Numbered from the stretch's first letter, positions 49,236 through 61,435 are shown. The stretch is DNA of 64,000 nt from Marisa cornuarietis (GCA_004794655.1 SMMW01000056.1:248001-312000), one strand, 5' to 3'. A program made the numbers and translations. The notes: generated by a model from the sequence alone, not told the origin.

Positions 49236-51927
49236 CACAGGTAGAAATAGTGTACTGTACAGTCAACTCTCAGGTAGAAGTAGTGTACAGTACAGTCAAC
49301 ACTCAGGTAGAAGTAGTGTACTGTACAGTCAACTCTCAGGTAGAAGTAGTGTACAGTACAGTCAACACACAGGTAGAAGTAGTGTATGGTACAGTCAACT
49401 CTCAGGTAGAAGTAGTGTACAGTACAGTCAACTCTCAGGTAGAAGTAGTGTACAGTACAGTCAACACTCAGGTAGAAGTAGTGTACTGTACAGTCAACAC
49501 TCAGGTAGAAGTAGTGTACTGTACAGTCAACTCTCAGGTAGAAGTAGTGTACAGTACAGTCAACACACAGGTAGAAGTAGTGTATGGTACAGTCAACTCT
49601 CAGGTAGAAGTAGTGTACAGTACAGTCAACACTCAGGTAGAAGTAGTGTACAGTACAGTCAACACTCAGGTAGAAGTAGTGTACAGTACAGTCAACACTC
49701 AGGTAGAAGTAGTGTACTGTACAGTCAACACTCAGGTAGAAGTAGTGTATGGTACAGTCAACTCTCAGGTAGAAGTAGTGTACAGTACAGTCAACACACA
49801 GGTAGAAGTAGTGTATGGTACAGTCAACTCTCAGGTAGAAGTAGTGTACAGTACAGTCAACACTCAGGTAGAAGTAGTGTACTGTACAGTCAACACTCAG
49901 GTAGAAGTAGTGTACTGTACAGTCAACACTCAGGTAGAAGTAGTGTACAGTACAGTCAACACTCAGGTAGAAGTAGTGTACAGTACAGTCAACACTCAGG
50001 TAGAAGTAGTGTACAGTACAGTCAACACTCAGGTAGAAGTAGTGTACAGTACAGTCAACACTCAGGTAGAAGTAGTGTACAGTACAGTCAACACTCAGGT
50101 AGAAGTAGTGTACAGTACAGTCAACACTCAGGTAGAAGTAGTGTACTGTACAGTCAACACTCAGGTAGAAGTAGTGTACAGTACAGTCAACACTCAGGTA
50201 GAAGTAGTGTACTGTACAGTCAACACTCAGGTAGAAGTAGTGTACTGTACAGTCAACACTCAGGTAGAAGTAGTGTACAGTACAGTCAACACTCAGGTAG
50301 AAGTAGTGTACTGTACAGTCAACACTCAGGTAGAAGTAGTGTACTGTACAGTCAACACTCAGGTAGAAGTAGTGTACTGTACAGTCAACACTCAGGTAGA
50401 AGTAGTGTACAGTACAGTCAACACTCAGGTAGAAGTAGTGTACAGTACAGTCAACACTCAGGTAGAAGTAGTGTACTGTACAGTCAACACTCAGGTAGAA
50501 GTAGTGTACTGTACAGTCAACACTCAGGTAGAAGTAGTGTACAGTACAGTCAACACTTAGGTAGAAGTAGTGTACAGTACAGTCAACACTCAGGTAGAAG
50601 TAGTGTACAGTACAGTCAACACTCAGGTAGAAGTAGTGTACAGTACAGTCAACACTCAGGTAGAAGTAGTGTACTGTACAGTCAACACTCAGGTAGAAGT
50701 AGTGTACAGTACAGTCAACACTCAGGTAGAAGTAGTGTATGGTACAGTCAACACTCAGGTAGAAGTAGTGTACAGTACAGTCAACACTCAGGTAGAAGTA
50801 GTGTACAGTACAGTCAACACTCAGGTAGAAGTAGTGTACTGTACAGTCAACACTCAGGTAGAAGTAGTGTACTGTACAGTCAACACTCAGGTAGAAGTAG
50901 TGTACAGTACAGTCAACACTCAGGTAGAAGTAGTGTACAGTACAGTCAACACTCAGGTAGAAGTAGTGTACAGTACAGTCAACACTCAGGTAGAAGTAGT
51001 GTACAGTACAGTCAACACTCAGGTAGAAGTAGTGTACAGTACAGTCAACACTCAGGTAGAAGTAGTGTACAGTACAGTCAACACTCAGGTAGAAGTAGTG
51101 TACTGTACAGTCAACACTCAGGTAGAAGTAGTGTACTGTACAGTCAACACTCAGGTAGAAGTAGTGTACTGTACAGTCAACACTCAGGTAGAAGTAGTGT
51201 ACAGTACAGTCAACACTCAGGTAGAAGTAGTGTACAGTACAGTCAACACTCAGGTAGAAGTAGTGTACTGTACAGTCAACACTCAGGTAGAAGTAGTGTA
51301 CTGTACAGTCAACACTCAGGTAGAAGTAGTGTACAGTACAGTCAACACTCAGGTAGAAGTAGTGTACTGTACAGTCAACACTCAGGTAGAAGTAGTGTAC
51401 TGTACAGTCAACACTCAGGTAGAAGTAGTGTACAGTACAGTCAACACTCAGGTAGAAGTAGTGTACAGTACAGTCAACACTCAGGTAGAAGTAGTGTACT
51501 GTACAGTCAACTCTCAGGTAGAAGTAGTGTACAGTACAGTCAACACTCAGGTAGAAGTAGTGTACAGTACAGTCAACACTCAGGTAGAAGTAGTGTACTG
51601 TACAGTCAACACTCAGGTAGAAGTAGTGTACTGTACAGTCAACACTCAGGTAGAAGTAGTGTACAGTACAGTCAACACACAGGTAGAAGTAGTGTACAGT
51701 ACAGTCAACACTCAGGTAGAAGTAGTGTACAGTACAGTCAACACACAGGTAGAAGTAGTGTACTGTACAGTCAACTCTCAGGTAGAAGTAGTGTACAGTA
51801 CAGTCAACACTCAGGTAGAAGTAGTGTACAGTACAGTCAACTCTCAGGTAGAAGTAGTGTACAGTACAGTCAACACTCAGGTAGAAGTAGTGTACTGTAC
51901 AGTCAACACTCAGGTAGAAGTAGTGTA
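49236..51927. repeat. 33-bp minisatellite, about 81 copies (2.7 kb)
   Basis: The unit starts gtacagtacagtcaacactc and ends aggtagaagtagt (33 bp). Both strands are open for most of the array because 33 is a multiple of three. The commonest difference is gtacAgtac or gtacTgtac. The rarer aactctcag, aacacacag and gtatggtac forms cluster at the two ends. A single aacacttag unit near 50555 interrupts the plus-strand frame. Confidence 0.98.
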
Positions 51928-52179
51928 TTCCGTGTAACAAAATCGACTTGTATTACTTTGTCCAACACACCTTACATCAGTATACACATTATTGTATGTA
52001 AGCTGTAGACGTGCGTACTTATTGTGTAACAAGGTCCACACCTGGTCGTGTGTAAAGCAGAATAGATGCACCCTCGGTCACCCAGTCCAAGCCCTTGACT
52101 TTCTGTATGTAGGGTGGATTACCTTACCTGCACCCAAAGCATCAAGTTTCGGTGAATGAGAACATTGTGTCTTTGTGTG

Positions 52180-52185
52180 TGTATA

Positions 52186-52220
<35 letters not shown>
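52180..52220. repeat. (GT)n(GA)n compound microsatellite
   Basis: tgtgtgtgtgtgtgtg is followed by gagagagagagagagaga. Confidence 0.95.
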
Positions 52221-52339
52221 CGATCTTGTTGAGAGGCGATTTTCTGCACTGTGTGTGTATTTCCTAGGGAAGTGAGGTGTTAGAACTAGTATGTATGTAG
52301 ATTTTGTGAGGGCGGTGGCCGTCTCTTCTTTGCTGGCTG

Positions 52340-52620
52340 AGTCCCCAACTGTATACAGAGCCAGGTACCCATTCCACAGCCTGGTCAACTGGAGGAATGG
52401 TTGGTTGATTTAGTAGGAAAGGGCTTCCACCTTGAGGTGATTTCGCAATATATGGAAAAGGGGGTGGGGAGGAAACTGGAGTGTCCGGAGAAAACCCCCG
52501 TCGCCCAGCCCTGCAAACAAGATGTCGCATACAGTGTCCCGAGACGAGATCTGAACCCGGAGCCTCTCAATGCAGTGGTGACAAGCGAGTGTTTTGACCA
52601 CCAGGCTACCGGGCGCCCCA
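52340..52620 (-). mobile_element. tRNA-derived SINE with tctccgg..ctccagtttcctcc body
   Basis: Read on the minus strand: head ggtagcctggtggtcaaaac, B-box-like GGGTTCAGATCTCG, then ttttctccggacactccagt and ttcctcc, ending in a ccagttgacc..ggtacctgg segment. This is a longer family than the one at 2172-2345. Confidence 0.7.
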
Positions 52621-52800
52621 TCTGGAGGAAGTCACTTGCATCACGCGGGTATCGAACTGACCAGGTACCCATACCCCAAGCTGGGTCAACTGGATGAAGT
52701 ACCCTGCATCACGCGGGTATCACACTGGCTGTGTGGTGAGCAAGCCTTTGGATTCGAATGCCAGTGCTGTAACCACTGTACCATCCACTTCCCTCCCCCA
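52621..52800 (-). mobile_element. Second tRNA-like SINE adjoining the first
   Basis: On the minus strand the head ggtacagtggttacagcact with B-box-like ATTCGAATCC is followed by two near copies of tacccgcgtgatgca and by the ccagttgaccc..ggtacctgg segment also present in the neighbour. Confidence 0.6.
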
Positions 52801-53250
52801 ACCTGCCCACCTTCTCAATGACAAGAGACGACTTTCAAAACTTGGTTCTGTTCGCGAGATGTCAGCTTTCGAGGCTTAGACGATCTCCGCTACAGTGGCA
52901 AGTGTCCCAACCTTCCTTGATGTTCCCCCCCCCTGCTATCCGTGCCCTCCAGTGTGCTTTGAAGTTCTTGGATGTACTGCGACTTGTGGGCTTCATTCAT
53001 CAACACAGAAATGTTCCTTCCGAGTAGAAAAAGTCATCAACGTGTTTTCATTCAAAGAGTAATAAATGATCCTAGCTGGTGCCTTAACATTTAGTTTCAT
53101 AGTCAACTCCGGTTGGTTTGTAAGGTCGTTCTTAACTGGGCAAAGTGTCGAAGCGCCAAATCTCCAAAGTGCCACAAAGTCCATTTGTACTAGCGATGAC
53201 AGACTCGTTTGACTTAACATGTTTACCAAAGTTTCAATGTCCCGAATATT

Positions 53251-53393
53251 AGCGCTTGTCACCAATACAGTGAAGGTTGGCTGCCCTGGGTTCAGCTCTC
53301 GTCTCAGGCTCGCTGTTCTTTCTCTGCATGTGGCATCTGTTTACAGGGCTGACTGTTAGTCTTAGCTGCTGGCTCGGCGTAAAACACACATTC
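53251..53393 (+). mobile_element. tRNA-derived SINE, 5' part diverged
   Basis: B-box-like GGGTTCAGCTCTCG, then gtggcatctgtttacagggc and the tail agctgctggctcggcgtaaa. Same family as 39735-39895. Confidence 0.75.
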
Positions 53394-55374
53394 CCCCTCC
53401 CCCCTCCCCGTCCCGAATATTCGCCTTAAAACCATTTGTTTTCTGTGACCTTAACACAAGTTTGCTGAACATGGTCGCCTCTTGCCCTGTTAAGAAAGAC
53501 CTTTAACACTGATGAAGTCTTGCCGCTTGTTCCACTTCAGGAGAACAACAAAAACTGGTTGGCACCAAGAAGTTCGGGCCCTCTTTACCCGAAGTGATCT
53601 GGATGCCGCCCAAACTTTGATGTGGGACTTTCTTTTTCTGGCCTGGCGTGGGCTATAAATACTCTGGCAGTGTTCTTGAGTGAAATAATTAGACTCTTTT
53701 AGCTCCCGTCCCGCGCCAAGAATGTGCAAGTGAGAAATTGTAGTCTGTCGACTCCCTTGCCTGACCGAGAAGTGGTACACCACATCGTTTGGCGGTGATG
53801 ATGTACAGCTCGTGTTTCAAGAGCCGTTATGTCGTTAGCACGTGCTGAACGCCAGCCTTCGGGTGGATGAGTTGATTTTCCTCGCCTACGATGTAGATGT
53901 GGAGGATGAAACTGCTGTCTGTGATACGAGGTCGGCGCCAGCCGTCATCGGGTTTTTGGAGTTGGTGGGAGGGACATTCTTGCAGCTGCCTTACCTGAAG
54001 TAACAGCTGTGATGAGGGAGCCTGTACACGGGAAAAGAACACACAGCCAGCTGTATTGTCATGGGAAGCACTGAAGAAGTTCCCCTTGGCCTTGGGTTCG
54101 TCTTCGGAGGCAGGCAGTTTTTTCTTTAATTTATAGCCACAGCTAAGACAGCTGCCTGTCCTCCTTGCGATTGCACCCGTTGCGTTCGAAGTTTTTATTT
54201 TTATTATTTTTTTTTTACAAGTGCCTAGCGATAAATAATGAGGAAATCGCCTTATTGAATGTGTTCAGTTCGGTTTAATCGGCTTCTCAAAATACTGAGA
54301 CTCTTCAGGCCAATTTCTTGCGGGACAATCTCGTGACTTGTGTACGATGGTTGGAGGCATTCAGCATATTAATTTTTTTCTTCAGCAGCATCTTAGATTG
54401 GGTGATGGCGACTTGGCTACAGAACTCGTGAGCTGTGTTGATCACAAAGCTTTTCACACGGAATGAATGCTGTTACAGGTGGATGTTGGGGGGGGGGGCA
54501 GAATTTGGGTTGAGGGATTAGGATGACGGGGTGTCGGGAGGGGAGCATGGTCTATAGGTTGGGATGGATGGTTAGGGTTAGAAAGAGAGAACGTGCGATA
54601 GAGGTCAAGTGTTTCTAAGAGAAGAAAATAAAAGATAACGATCGTATCAAACCCCGATCGTCTCGAAACTCATGATCGATAACGACTGTGACGAGGTCTT
54701 AGACGTTCAGACACGAAAAGACAGGGCAAGACAAGCAGAGTTCCTGTGTTCCTGACGGAATCCTGCATCTCATGCTGCTTGTACTTGGAGCTACAGGTGT
54801 CTTCATATACCTGGCATACTCTTTATTACCGAAGCCCTTTGATGTTGCACATGTGGCATTGCATGTGGTCTTGCTGCGCTCCGATCCCTCGCCTCACCTT
54901 CTTTTGAAGTTGTGGGAACGGGGGCAGCTTACCTGGAAAAATGAGGCGCCATTTCCTACCTGTGGCTAATCACCTGCGAGGGACTTGTACTTCATCCTAT
55001 TCTCATACGCGACTGCAGATGATGAAACAAAACAAAACAAAACCATCATGTGCAGCAGTTTACATTTTTAAAATCATCGGCGTCGTCATGATGATGATGA
55101 TTTTATTTCAAAGATGTACACTGCTGCACCTGATGGTTTTCGGTTTATACGACGTCCCAGTTTACTGAAATTAGAAGGCTGATGCTCGCGAGCGATTTAA
55201 AATCCATCAAAATTATTGAAATGACCCGGTGGTGGCCAGACAACAGAGAGCGGCGATCTGCGCGACACCTACTTCCTGCGAGCCGCGTGCGTCGGAATGA
55301 AGCGACCCCTGGTGGCGTAGGTGAGGCGGGACTGATGGTTGTTGAAATTTTACGCCACAGCTGCCTCTTTGCAC

Positions 55375-55590
55375 CTTTGGGAAGCTGTCGTTTGCAGTGT
55401 TAGGACCTACAGTGTGGAATACCTTGCAGGTGCATATACTGCATACACGTGGACCTTTAACAAATACCTTAAAGCATTTCTTTTCGCCACATTTTTCACC
55501 GACTACCTTGCATGTGCGTGCGAGTGCGTGTGTTTTGTGCGCGGCGAGTAGCTTCGAGCAAGAACCAGCCGTATTATTATTATTATTATT
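55375..55590 (+). pseudogene. LINE ORF2 C-terminus and 3' end (L2/CR1-like)
   Basis: In frame from about 55388 the bases read LGPTVWNTLQVH. This resembles the AFSVAGP..WNSLP..LR signature near the C-terminus of L2/CR1-type ORF2 proteins, followed by a frame-shifted NKYLKAFLFATFF-type end. The 3' part (gcggcgagtagcttcgagca) and an (ATT)n tail at 55570-55590 fit the 3' terminus of such elements. Only the last few hundred bases of the element remain. A SINE in opposite orientation follows directly. Confidence 0.65.
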
Positions 55591-55599
55591 TATAGAGAA

Positions 55600-55700
55600 A
55601 ATTGCATGTGATGGTGGCGAAATCCGAACCCGCAACACGAGTTTGACGGTGTTGGTGACAGACTGTACCGTTGTGCCGATGGCGAGGGCTACAGGTGTCC
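55600..55700 (-). mobile_element. tRNA-like SINE head abutting a LINE end
   Basis: On the minus strand: an A-box-like ccatcggcacaacggtacag, then a B-box-like GGGTTCGGATTTCG. It lies next to the (ATT)n tail of the LINE fragment at 55375-55590. Confidence 0.6.
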
Positions 55701-56161
55701 CTGGGGAGCTGAGGCCTGGAACTGGTCTCACTCTTGCTGCCGTAGTTAGTAATTGGATCTTCTGGCTGCTAATCTCTTAATGTCCTCAGCATCATTGCTG
55801 CTAGCTGTGGCCGTAACTACTTCATGGTGAGCATCACTAGCATGTGATTCAAAGTGTTTCAGACCGCTTGGAGGACTCCGCCATGAGACCAAGGAGGAGT
55901 CGCTTCAATTCTCTTGTTTGAACTTTCTGGAAAGAACGATGCCTTGAATTCTTGTAGATTTGGATGGATTTGTCTTGTCTGTAGCTTGGGCGCAATAGAC
56001 CACTCACTGTCACTGTCTTGCTGGATGTTACTTTATTATACATGCAGCCTAGCGGCCAGCCATCAGTCTCGAGTTGTCCAGGCGTCTATCACATGTAGGT
56101 ACACACTGTCCGTGCTTACTCACACCCCTCGGTTACCTTCGTTAGGGAGGGAGGGTAGCTA

Positions 56162-56164
<3 letters not shown>

Positions 56165-56209
<45 letters not shown>
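56165..56209. repeat. (GT)n microsatellite
   Basis: About 22 uninterrupted GT units. Confidence 0.98.
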
Positions 56210-56211
<2 letters not shown>

Positions 56212-57243
56212 ACGGAGGAAGGAGAGGGGTTTGTGTACGAAAACTCGATCTCAAAGTGATCTTGAGACATCAGCGACAATACCTGCAAAACAAAGATGAG
56301 GATAACTTTCTGTATCTTTCGGCATGCACGTCGCTCTCTTGTCAAATGCGTGGCAATGAGCGTGGCTCCCCCCAGTGCTTTAGACCCGTACACTCAAAGC
56401 CACCATCGCTTGCACGTCTTCTTCCATCGTAATTCACATCGATTCATCGTCGTCGCTGCATTACTACGCACGTGAAAGCTTTGCGAGGAAAACAAGAGTG
56501 GCAGGGCAGGCTGCGCGTGCTAACGCTGCACTCTACGTGAAGGCGCCTCGCAAGAAGAAGACATGAGGGTGCGTGACCTGTAGCCAGCCTCCTGTCTGGG
56601 TCAGCTTTCCTCCACATCCCTCCACCCTTCAGCTCCTTACTCCCGTCCTCTAACATCCCCATCGTCATCTATTTTCAGTGCCACTTGAACACTACACGCG
56701 TACACAACAGACAATTGATCTTCAACGAGGAAGATAGGGCTGGCGGAAATGTCAAGGCCTGCACTTAGCTTTTTATCCGTAGTCAGAAGCAACCTGGGAA
56801 TTCACATAGCAAAACAAAACTTTTGTCTGTCTTCCTTTTTTTAAACTTTTAGTTTCCAGTCTTGTCCTTATTTTTGGTCTCTAGTCATTTACAATATTCT
56901 GTGAGAATAAGTAAGTAAATAAGTTCACAGAATAGAACCATTCCGACATATACGCTCGTATATATATATATAAGATTATTATTTAATGTCACTCGCCCCT
57001 ATGGACGGTAATTGCTCATTACATTCACCACTTTTCTGCTTCATTATGGCGAAATGTTTTATATTTGGCACCAGATCTTTACTGGCCTCAAACAAACAGA
57101 GGATAATAGAGTTGACTTTTCTGGCGAGAGTAAACATGTCCGGGTTACTGTGGCGCCGAAGCTGCTGTCTTTCTTTAAATTTGCGATATCATCGACTTTA
57201 TCGTCAGGCCGTTGATGTCTTGCCTGTGACGTCACCAGAGGGC

Positions 57244-57520
57244 AGTTTTGTTTGTTCGTAACGTCGTCATCAATGTTCGTTGGTAACATCGTCATCGTCG
57301 TTTTGTTTGCAAAGTCCTTATCGTCGTTTGTTCGTAACATCATCATCGTCGTTTGTTCATAATGTCCTCATCGTCGTTTGTTCGTAACATCATCGTCGTT
57401 TGTTCATAATGTCCTCATGGTCGTTTGTTCATAATGTCCTTATCATCATTTGTTCGTAACATCATCATCGTCGTTTGTTCATAATGTCCTCATCGTCGTT
57501 TGTTAGTAACGCCGTCGTCG
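57244..57520. repeat. Minisatellite with cgtcgtttgttc core
   Basis: About ten units of 25-30 bp alternate between gtttgttcgtaacatcatca and gtttgttcataatgtcctca, each followed by tcgtc. Confidence 0.85.
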
Positions 57521-59205
57521 TCGTGTCATCTTTCTTACGCCTGGAATAAACTGGTTCCTAGCTACCGCTGGAGCCGTGTAGCCTTTCAGGTTTCTGGAAG
57601 CACCTTCCTCAGACCAAGGACTCCATGGGTAGTGACGGCCAGGGGAGGAGAAATGATCGATTGTGGCTTTGGCCGACTGGCCCCAGCAAAGCAGCTATGG
57701 AAGGTCTGCCAAGCAGAATAGTGTGCAGTGAGTGCACAGAGGTTATCTTTGCCGGAAATGTTTCTGTAGCGGTGGCCGTTGAGGCAGCGATTTCGTGTCC
57801 TTCACAAACACGAAAGAAATAGTTCCTTCATCGTAATTGCGTAAACTTGTCGAGGAAATCATGAAAATTGGTGTGTCCCTAAACATGTTGTGCATATTAT
57901 TTCGTGTGGCGTGCGATGGTTTAGCATTTGTATGTTTATTTGATCAGTGGTGGGGTCACGTGGCATGTGTTGTTTGTGAGACTAGTCTCCTTGACGCCAG
58001 TCGCGAGAAGACAGTCTGCCAACAGTCGTATTTGCACAGAGGGTTAGAAGTTACAAAAAAAAATTTCCTGGGACAAGAAAACAAAATTTTCGAAGGTAGT
58101 CTGTAAAGGCTTTTACGTCGTGGCCGGAAAGATTTGTTTTTCTAAACATGTTCAACAAACTTAGTTTGAGGACAACGAGGTCTACAACAGTCTGGCACTG
58201 GACTGTGTCATTCCTCTGTGTTTACTGGCGGTTGTTACCACCACACTTATGAACCGTCAAGGTGGCACCGAGGGTCAAAAGTTTAAATACTTTCTTTTCC
58301 TCCGTGGACGAGAAAATGAAATTCTTAAAGATGATTTGTGAAGTTTGTTACTTCGCGTCCCGAAATATTTCTTTTTTCCTCCAAAAACAAAATTTTAACA
58401 TTTGCTTGGGTCTTACGTTGACTGTTGAACGAAAATCATTAGAACATTGCGGGTTAACTGGAAGATCGACTGACTCGCAAAAGACGAAACATGGACTACT
58501 TTTATGAAGCCATGCAAAGGGTTGGTGCGCACGTTTCTCAGCCGCCATTCCCGGGGGGGGGGGAGGGAGATTTGCCAGCACTCGAGGCGCCATGAAAGCA
58601 GTGACAGCCACCTTGTGAGGTTACCTGCAGTTTGTTTCCAACAAAACATATCACGCAGACAGTCAGAGCTTGGACATTTCGAGATCCTGACATGACTGCA
58701 GCAGAAGTCTCCCATTCGGCAAAATAAACTTTATTGCACCTCACGTGTGTGATGTCACTTCCGCTTGAACAAGGTCGGACGTTTTCGTGACAGCATTTGA
58801 GTATCGTTCTGGTGAGCTTCTAAGGCTGTGCCAGAGAAAAAATTCTCTGTTCTCAGACCAGCTTATCTATATCAGCACTAGAACGAACCTCCCTCCACAG
58901 AAAGTCGCAAAGAATAGCTTGAGATATGGAAGACAATTCGCTAGCCATGATATTCTACACTGAGCCCAAGTCAGGACTGCATAAAACAGGCCAGACATCA
59001 GCTCACCCTATAAATGTGGCCTTTTACCAAAAAGTATTGGACGGAACGGCCGGTGGTCGTCAGGATGAAATACTGGAGGCCGTGGAGTCGCTGTGAATCC
59101 CCGGAATCAGAAAACTCCTTGCCCTCACGTGCTGCAGGGGTCGGAAGGGAGGTTTGCGACATGATAAGCTTTCCAAATGCTTCATTACCTCCGGGGCCAC
59201 ACATA

Positions 59206-59206
<1 letters not shown>

Positions 59207-59244
<38 letters not shown>
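59207..59244. repeat. (TCTG)n microsatellite
   Basis: About nine tandem tctg units. Confidence 0.97.
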
Positions 59245-59245
<1 letters not shown>

Positions 59246-59775
59246 CGGCTGCTTTGTAATGCTGTCAGCCGTTTCTTCAGGAGGATCAGAGAACCTCTAC
59301 CTACTACCCCCCCTCCCTGTTTGTCCAGGCGCTGTTATCGCTGAACCGCGTTGATGTTACCGCCATCAAGAAAACATGTCACATCGCCTTTGATGACATC
59401 GCGGGTTGTAATGGATGTGATGTAGGTGATAGCACTCTGGACTTGAGTGTGCTTTACTTCCTAATGTGCTATGAGATAGGGTTATTTGGGGACTTTTTCA
59501 GCTTGTAGCCAAGAATATCTCCGGAGGAGGCTGACAGTAAAAGATTTTCAATCTGCCGCAAGCTGAATGCCCTCTTGTCGAACATGTAATCGAACAGTGA
59601 ATTTTGCAGATCATAGTCGATTCAGAACGAGTTAGAATGACATATTGCTTACATACAGAACCAGTTCTTGAAACAACTCGCAGGTTTGGGGGGTGTTTTT
59701 TGTTGTTCATGTTTAAGTATACAAAATACAATTTGGGCAACTGATCGGTTAGACAGAGGTATAAGGAATTTATGC

Positions 59776-59779
<4 letters not shown>

Positions 59780-59833
<54 letters not shown>
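59780..59833. repeat. (GT)n microsatellite
   Basis: About 27 uninterrupted GT units. Confidence 0.98.
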
Positions 59834-59836
<3 letters not shown>

Positions 59837-60511
59837 CTGTAAACACCATGAGCTTTCTCGGGTAGGGTGAGGCTGCGTCACTAATATTCATTATCATCAT
59901 TAGTATTATCATCGCCATTATTATTATAACATTTGTAAGAGCAACTTGGACCTGACGCCATTCAATAATATCTTTTTAAAATGTTCAGCTTGGTTCATGC
60001 TTGTGCTTTCTCCAGACACATGACAAAGAAAAAGATGGCAGCTGGGGAACAAGGAGTCATATTAAGAGATTAATCTTGGGAACAGAGGCTAAGGTTTTAA
60101 ATTTAAGAAAAATAGGAAAGTAGGACATGACAGTGATTATATGCGGCGCATGCGGTCATACATCCTGTGTCACCCGGAGCACCCAGACACACCAGCATGG
60201 CGCCTCCATGCCATGACTACTTCCCTGCAGTTTGGTTTTCACACAGCGTGCTATCACGGTTATAGAGGACCGTGACCTAACATGCATTGGCGAGGGCTGG
60301 CATATGAATAAATCACAATATATAACACGCAGTAACCTGATTAGTGCAAGCGCCTACTGGAAAACGGATTGGTACAGACGATAGGAAGTCATTCTCGAAG
60401 AGATAAAATGACTCAGAGAAAGACGAGGCTGGATGTTTGGAGCTTATTTCGAGATGGAAGATATCTTTGTAGTTATTCAAGTCGTGCCAACTGGATTAAA
60501 CTGAGAGGTTA

Positions 60512-61279
60512 AGGCCTATTCTCACGCTGCAATGTTTTCAGGGTTTGCACGTCCAAGATTATGCCTGCTAGACAGTGTTGCAGCACCGTTCTACTCTCAC
60601 GTAGCAAGGTTACTCGCTAGTGTTCTGCGAGGTGACGTCATCCGCGCAGCGCATTGTGGGTAGTCGACAACATGGCAGACAATCAGATACTTTCGGAAGC
60701 TACTGCTGCTGCGTTAATAATATTTGATGAAGTAGGGAGAGAGAAAAGAAGAAAAAGATGATGTGGGTGAAGGGTGGGTAGCGTGAAGGAGTCGCTTAGA
60801 TGCCTTATTTTCATTTACTCTAAAAGAAATATCTTCGGAAGACTCGAAGAGAATGCAGACGCTTTTTGCGAATGTCGTCTGCAACGTTTGAAGAACTTTT
60901 ATATTTGATCGAGGCTGCCAAGAGCACGAGCAATTTAAATTCAGGCATTCTTGGCCTTATCTCGGTTGAGATACTCTGGATTGGCAGTGTCCAACAGACA
61001 CGAGTAGTTTTCCCACATACAAATCATACTCGTACACCTTTCCTCTGACCACACCGCCATTTTCTCATTTGGAGGTAAAAGGGAGGCGACTGTGTTCAAG
61101 CATTCCGATTGGCTACAGCCATGTAAAGTAGGTCAGGCTCTGCAAGAAAATAGAATCGTGTCCTATCCGTGAAAACGTGATGCAAAGCCCCCACCCAGCC
61201 GTGTGCAAAACTCGGAAAGGTCCTAGCAGGGCCTAGAAACCCTGCAAAGTGCGGTAAATTGCAGCGTCAGAATGGGCCT
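60512..61279 (+). mobile_element. PIF/Harbinger-type DNA transposon, internally decayed
   Basis: Terminal inverted repeats start AGGCCTATTCTCACGCTGCA on the left and, read on the other strand, AGGCCCATTCTGACGCTGCA on the right (18 of 20 identical). They are flanked by the 3-bp duplication TTA (60509-60511 and 61280-61282), the usual Harbinger target. Total length is 768 bp. The inside encodes pieces of a transposase N-terminus (see 60672-60960), so this is a deletion derivative rather than a plain MITE. It lies 177 bp upstream of the exon at 61457. Confidence 0.85.
60672..60960 (+). pseudogene. Fragment of Harbinger (HARBI1-like) transposase
   Basis: An ATG at 60672 opens MADNQILSEATAAALIIFDE and continues VGREKRRKR to a TGA at 60759-60761. 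About 110 bases later another frame reads LRMSSATFEELLYLIEAA. The acidic/basic start followed by RMS..TFEELL is the typical N-terminal region of Harbinger nucleases ahead of the catalytic DDE domain. The DDE domain itself is absent: the element ends about 320 bases later. The reading frame changes at least twice and contains stops, so it is not functional. Confidence 0.75.
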
Positions 61280-61435
61280 TTATCGTCTGCCTTTTACAGA
61301 AGGTTGAGATGAAAGACAGAAGTAGGCTCGCAGAAGAGAGATGACCTATTCGTATGTGCAACCCTTTAATAGATGGAGAGTAGTTTAATAGAAGAGAGTA
61401 GTTGTCATCTCTACGTCAAACTGACCCATTGACGA

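Noticed and set aside
49250..51937. 436- and 455-codon plus-strand frames
   Set aside because: Same minisatellite; they start at non-ATG codons and are separated by a TAG arising from one variant unit.
49217..51940. 907-codon minus-strand frame as a protein-coding gene
   Set aside because: It begins at TTG, contains no ATG, consists only of an 11-residue repeat from a 33-bp minisatellite, and the opposite strand is open as well.
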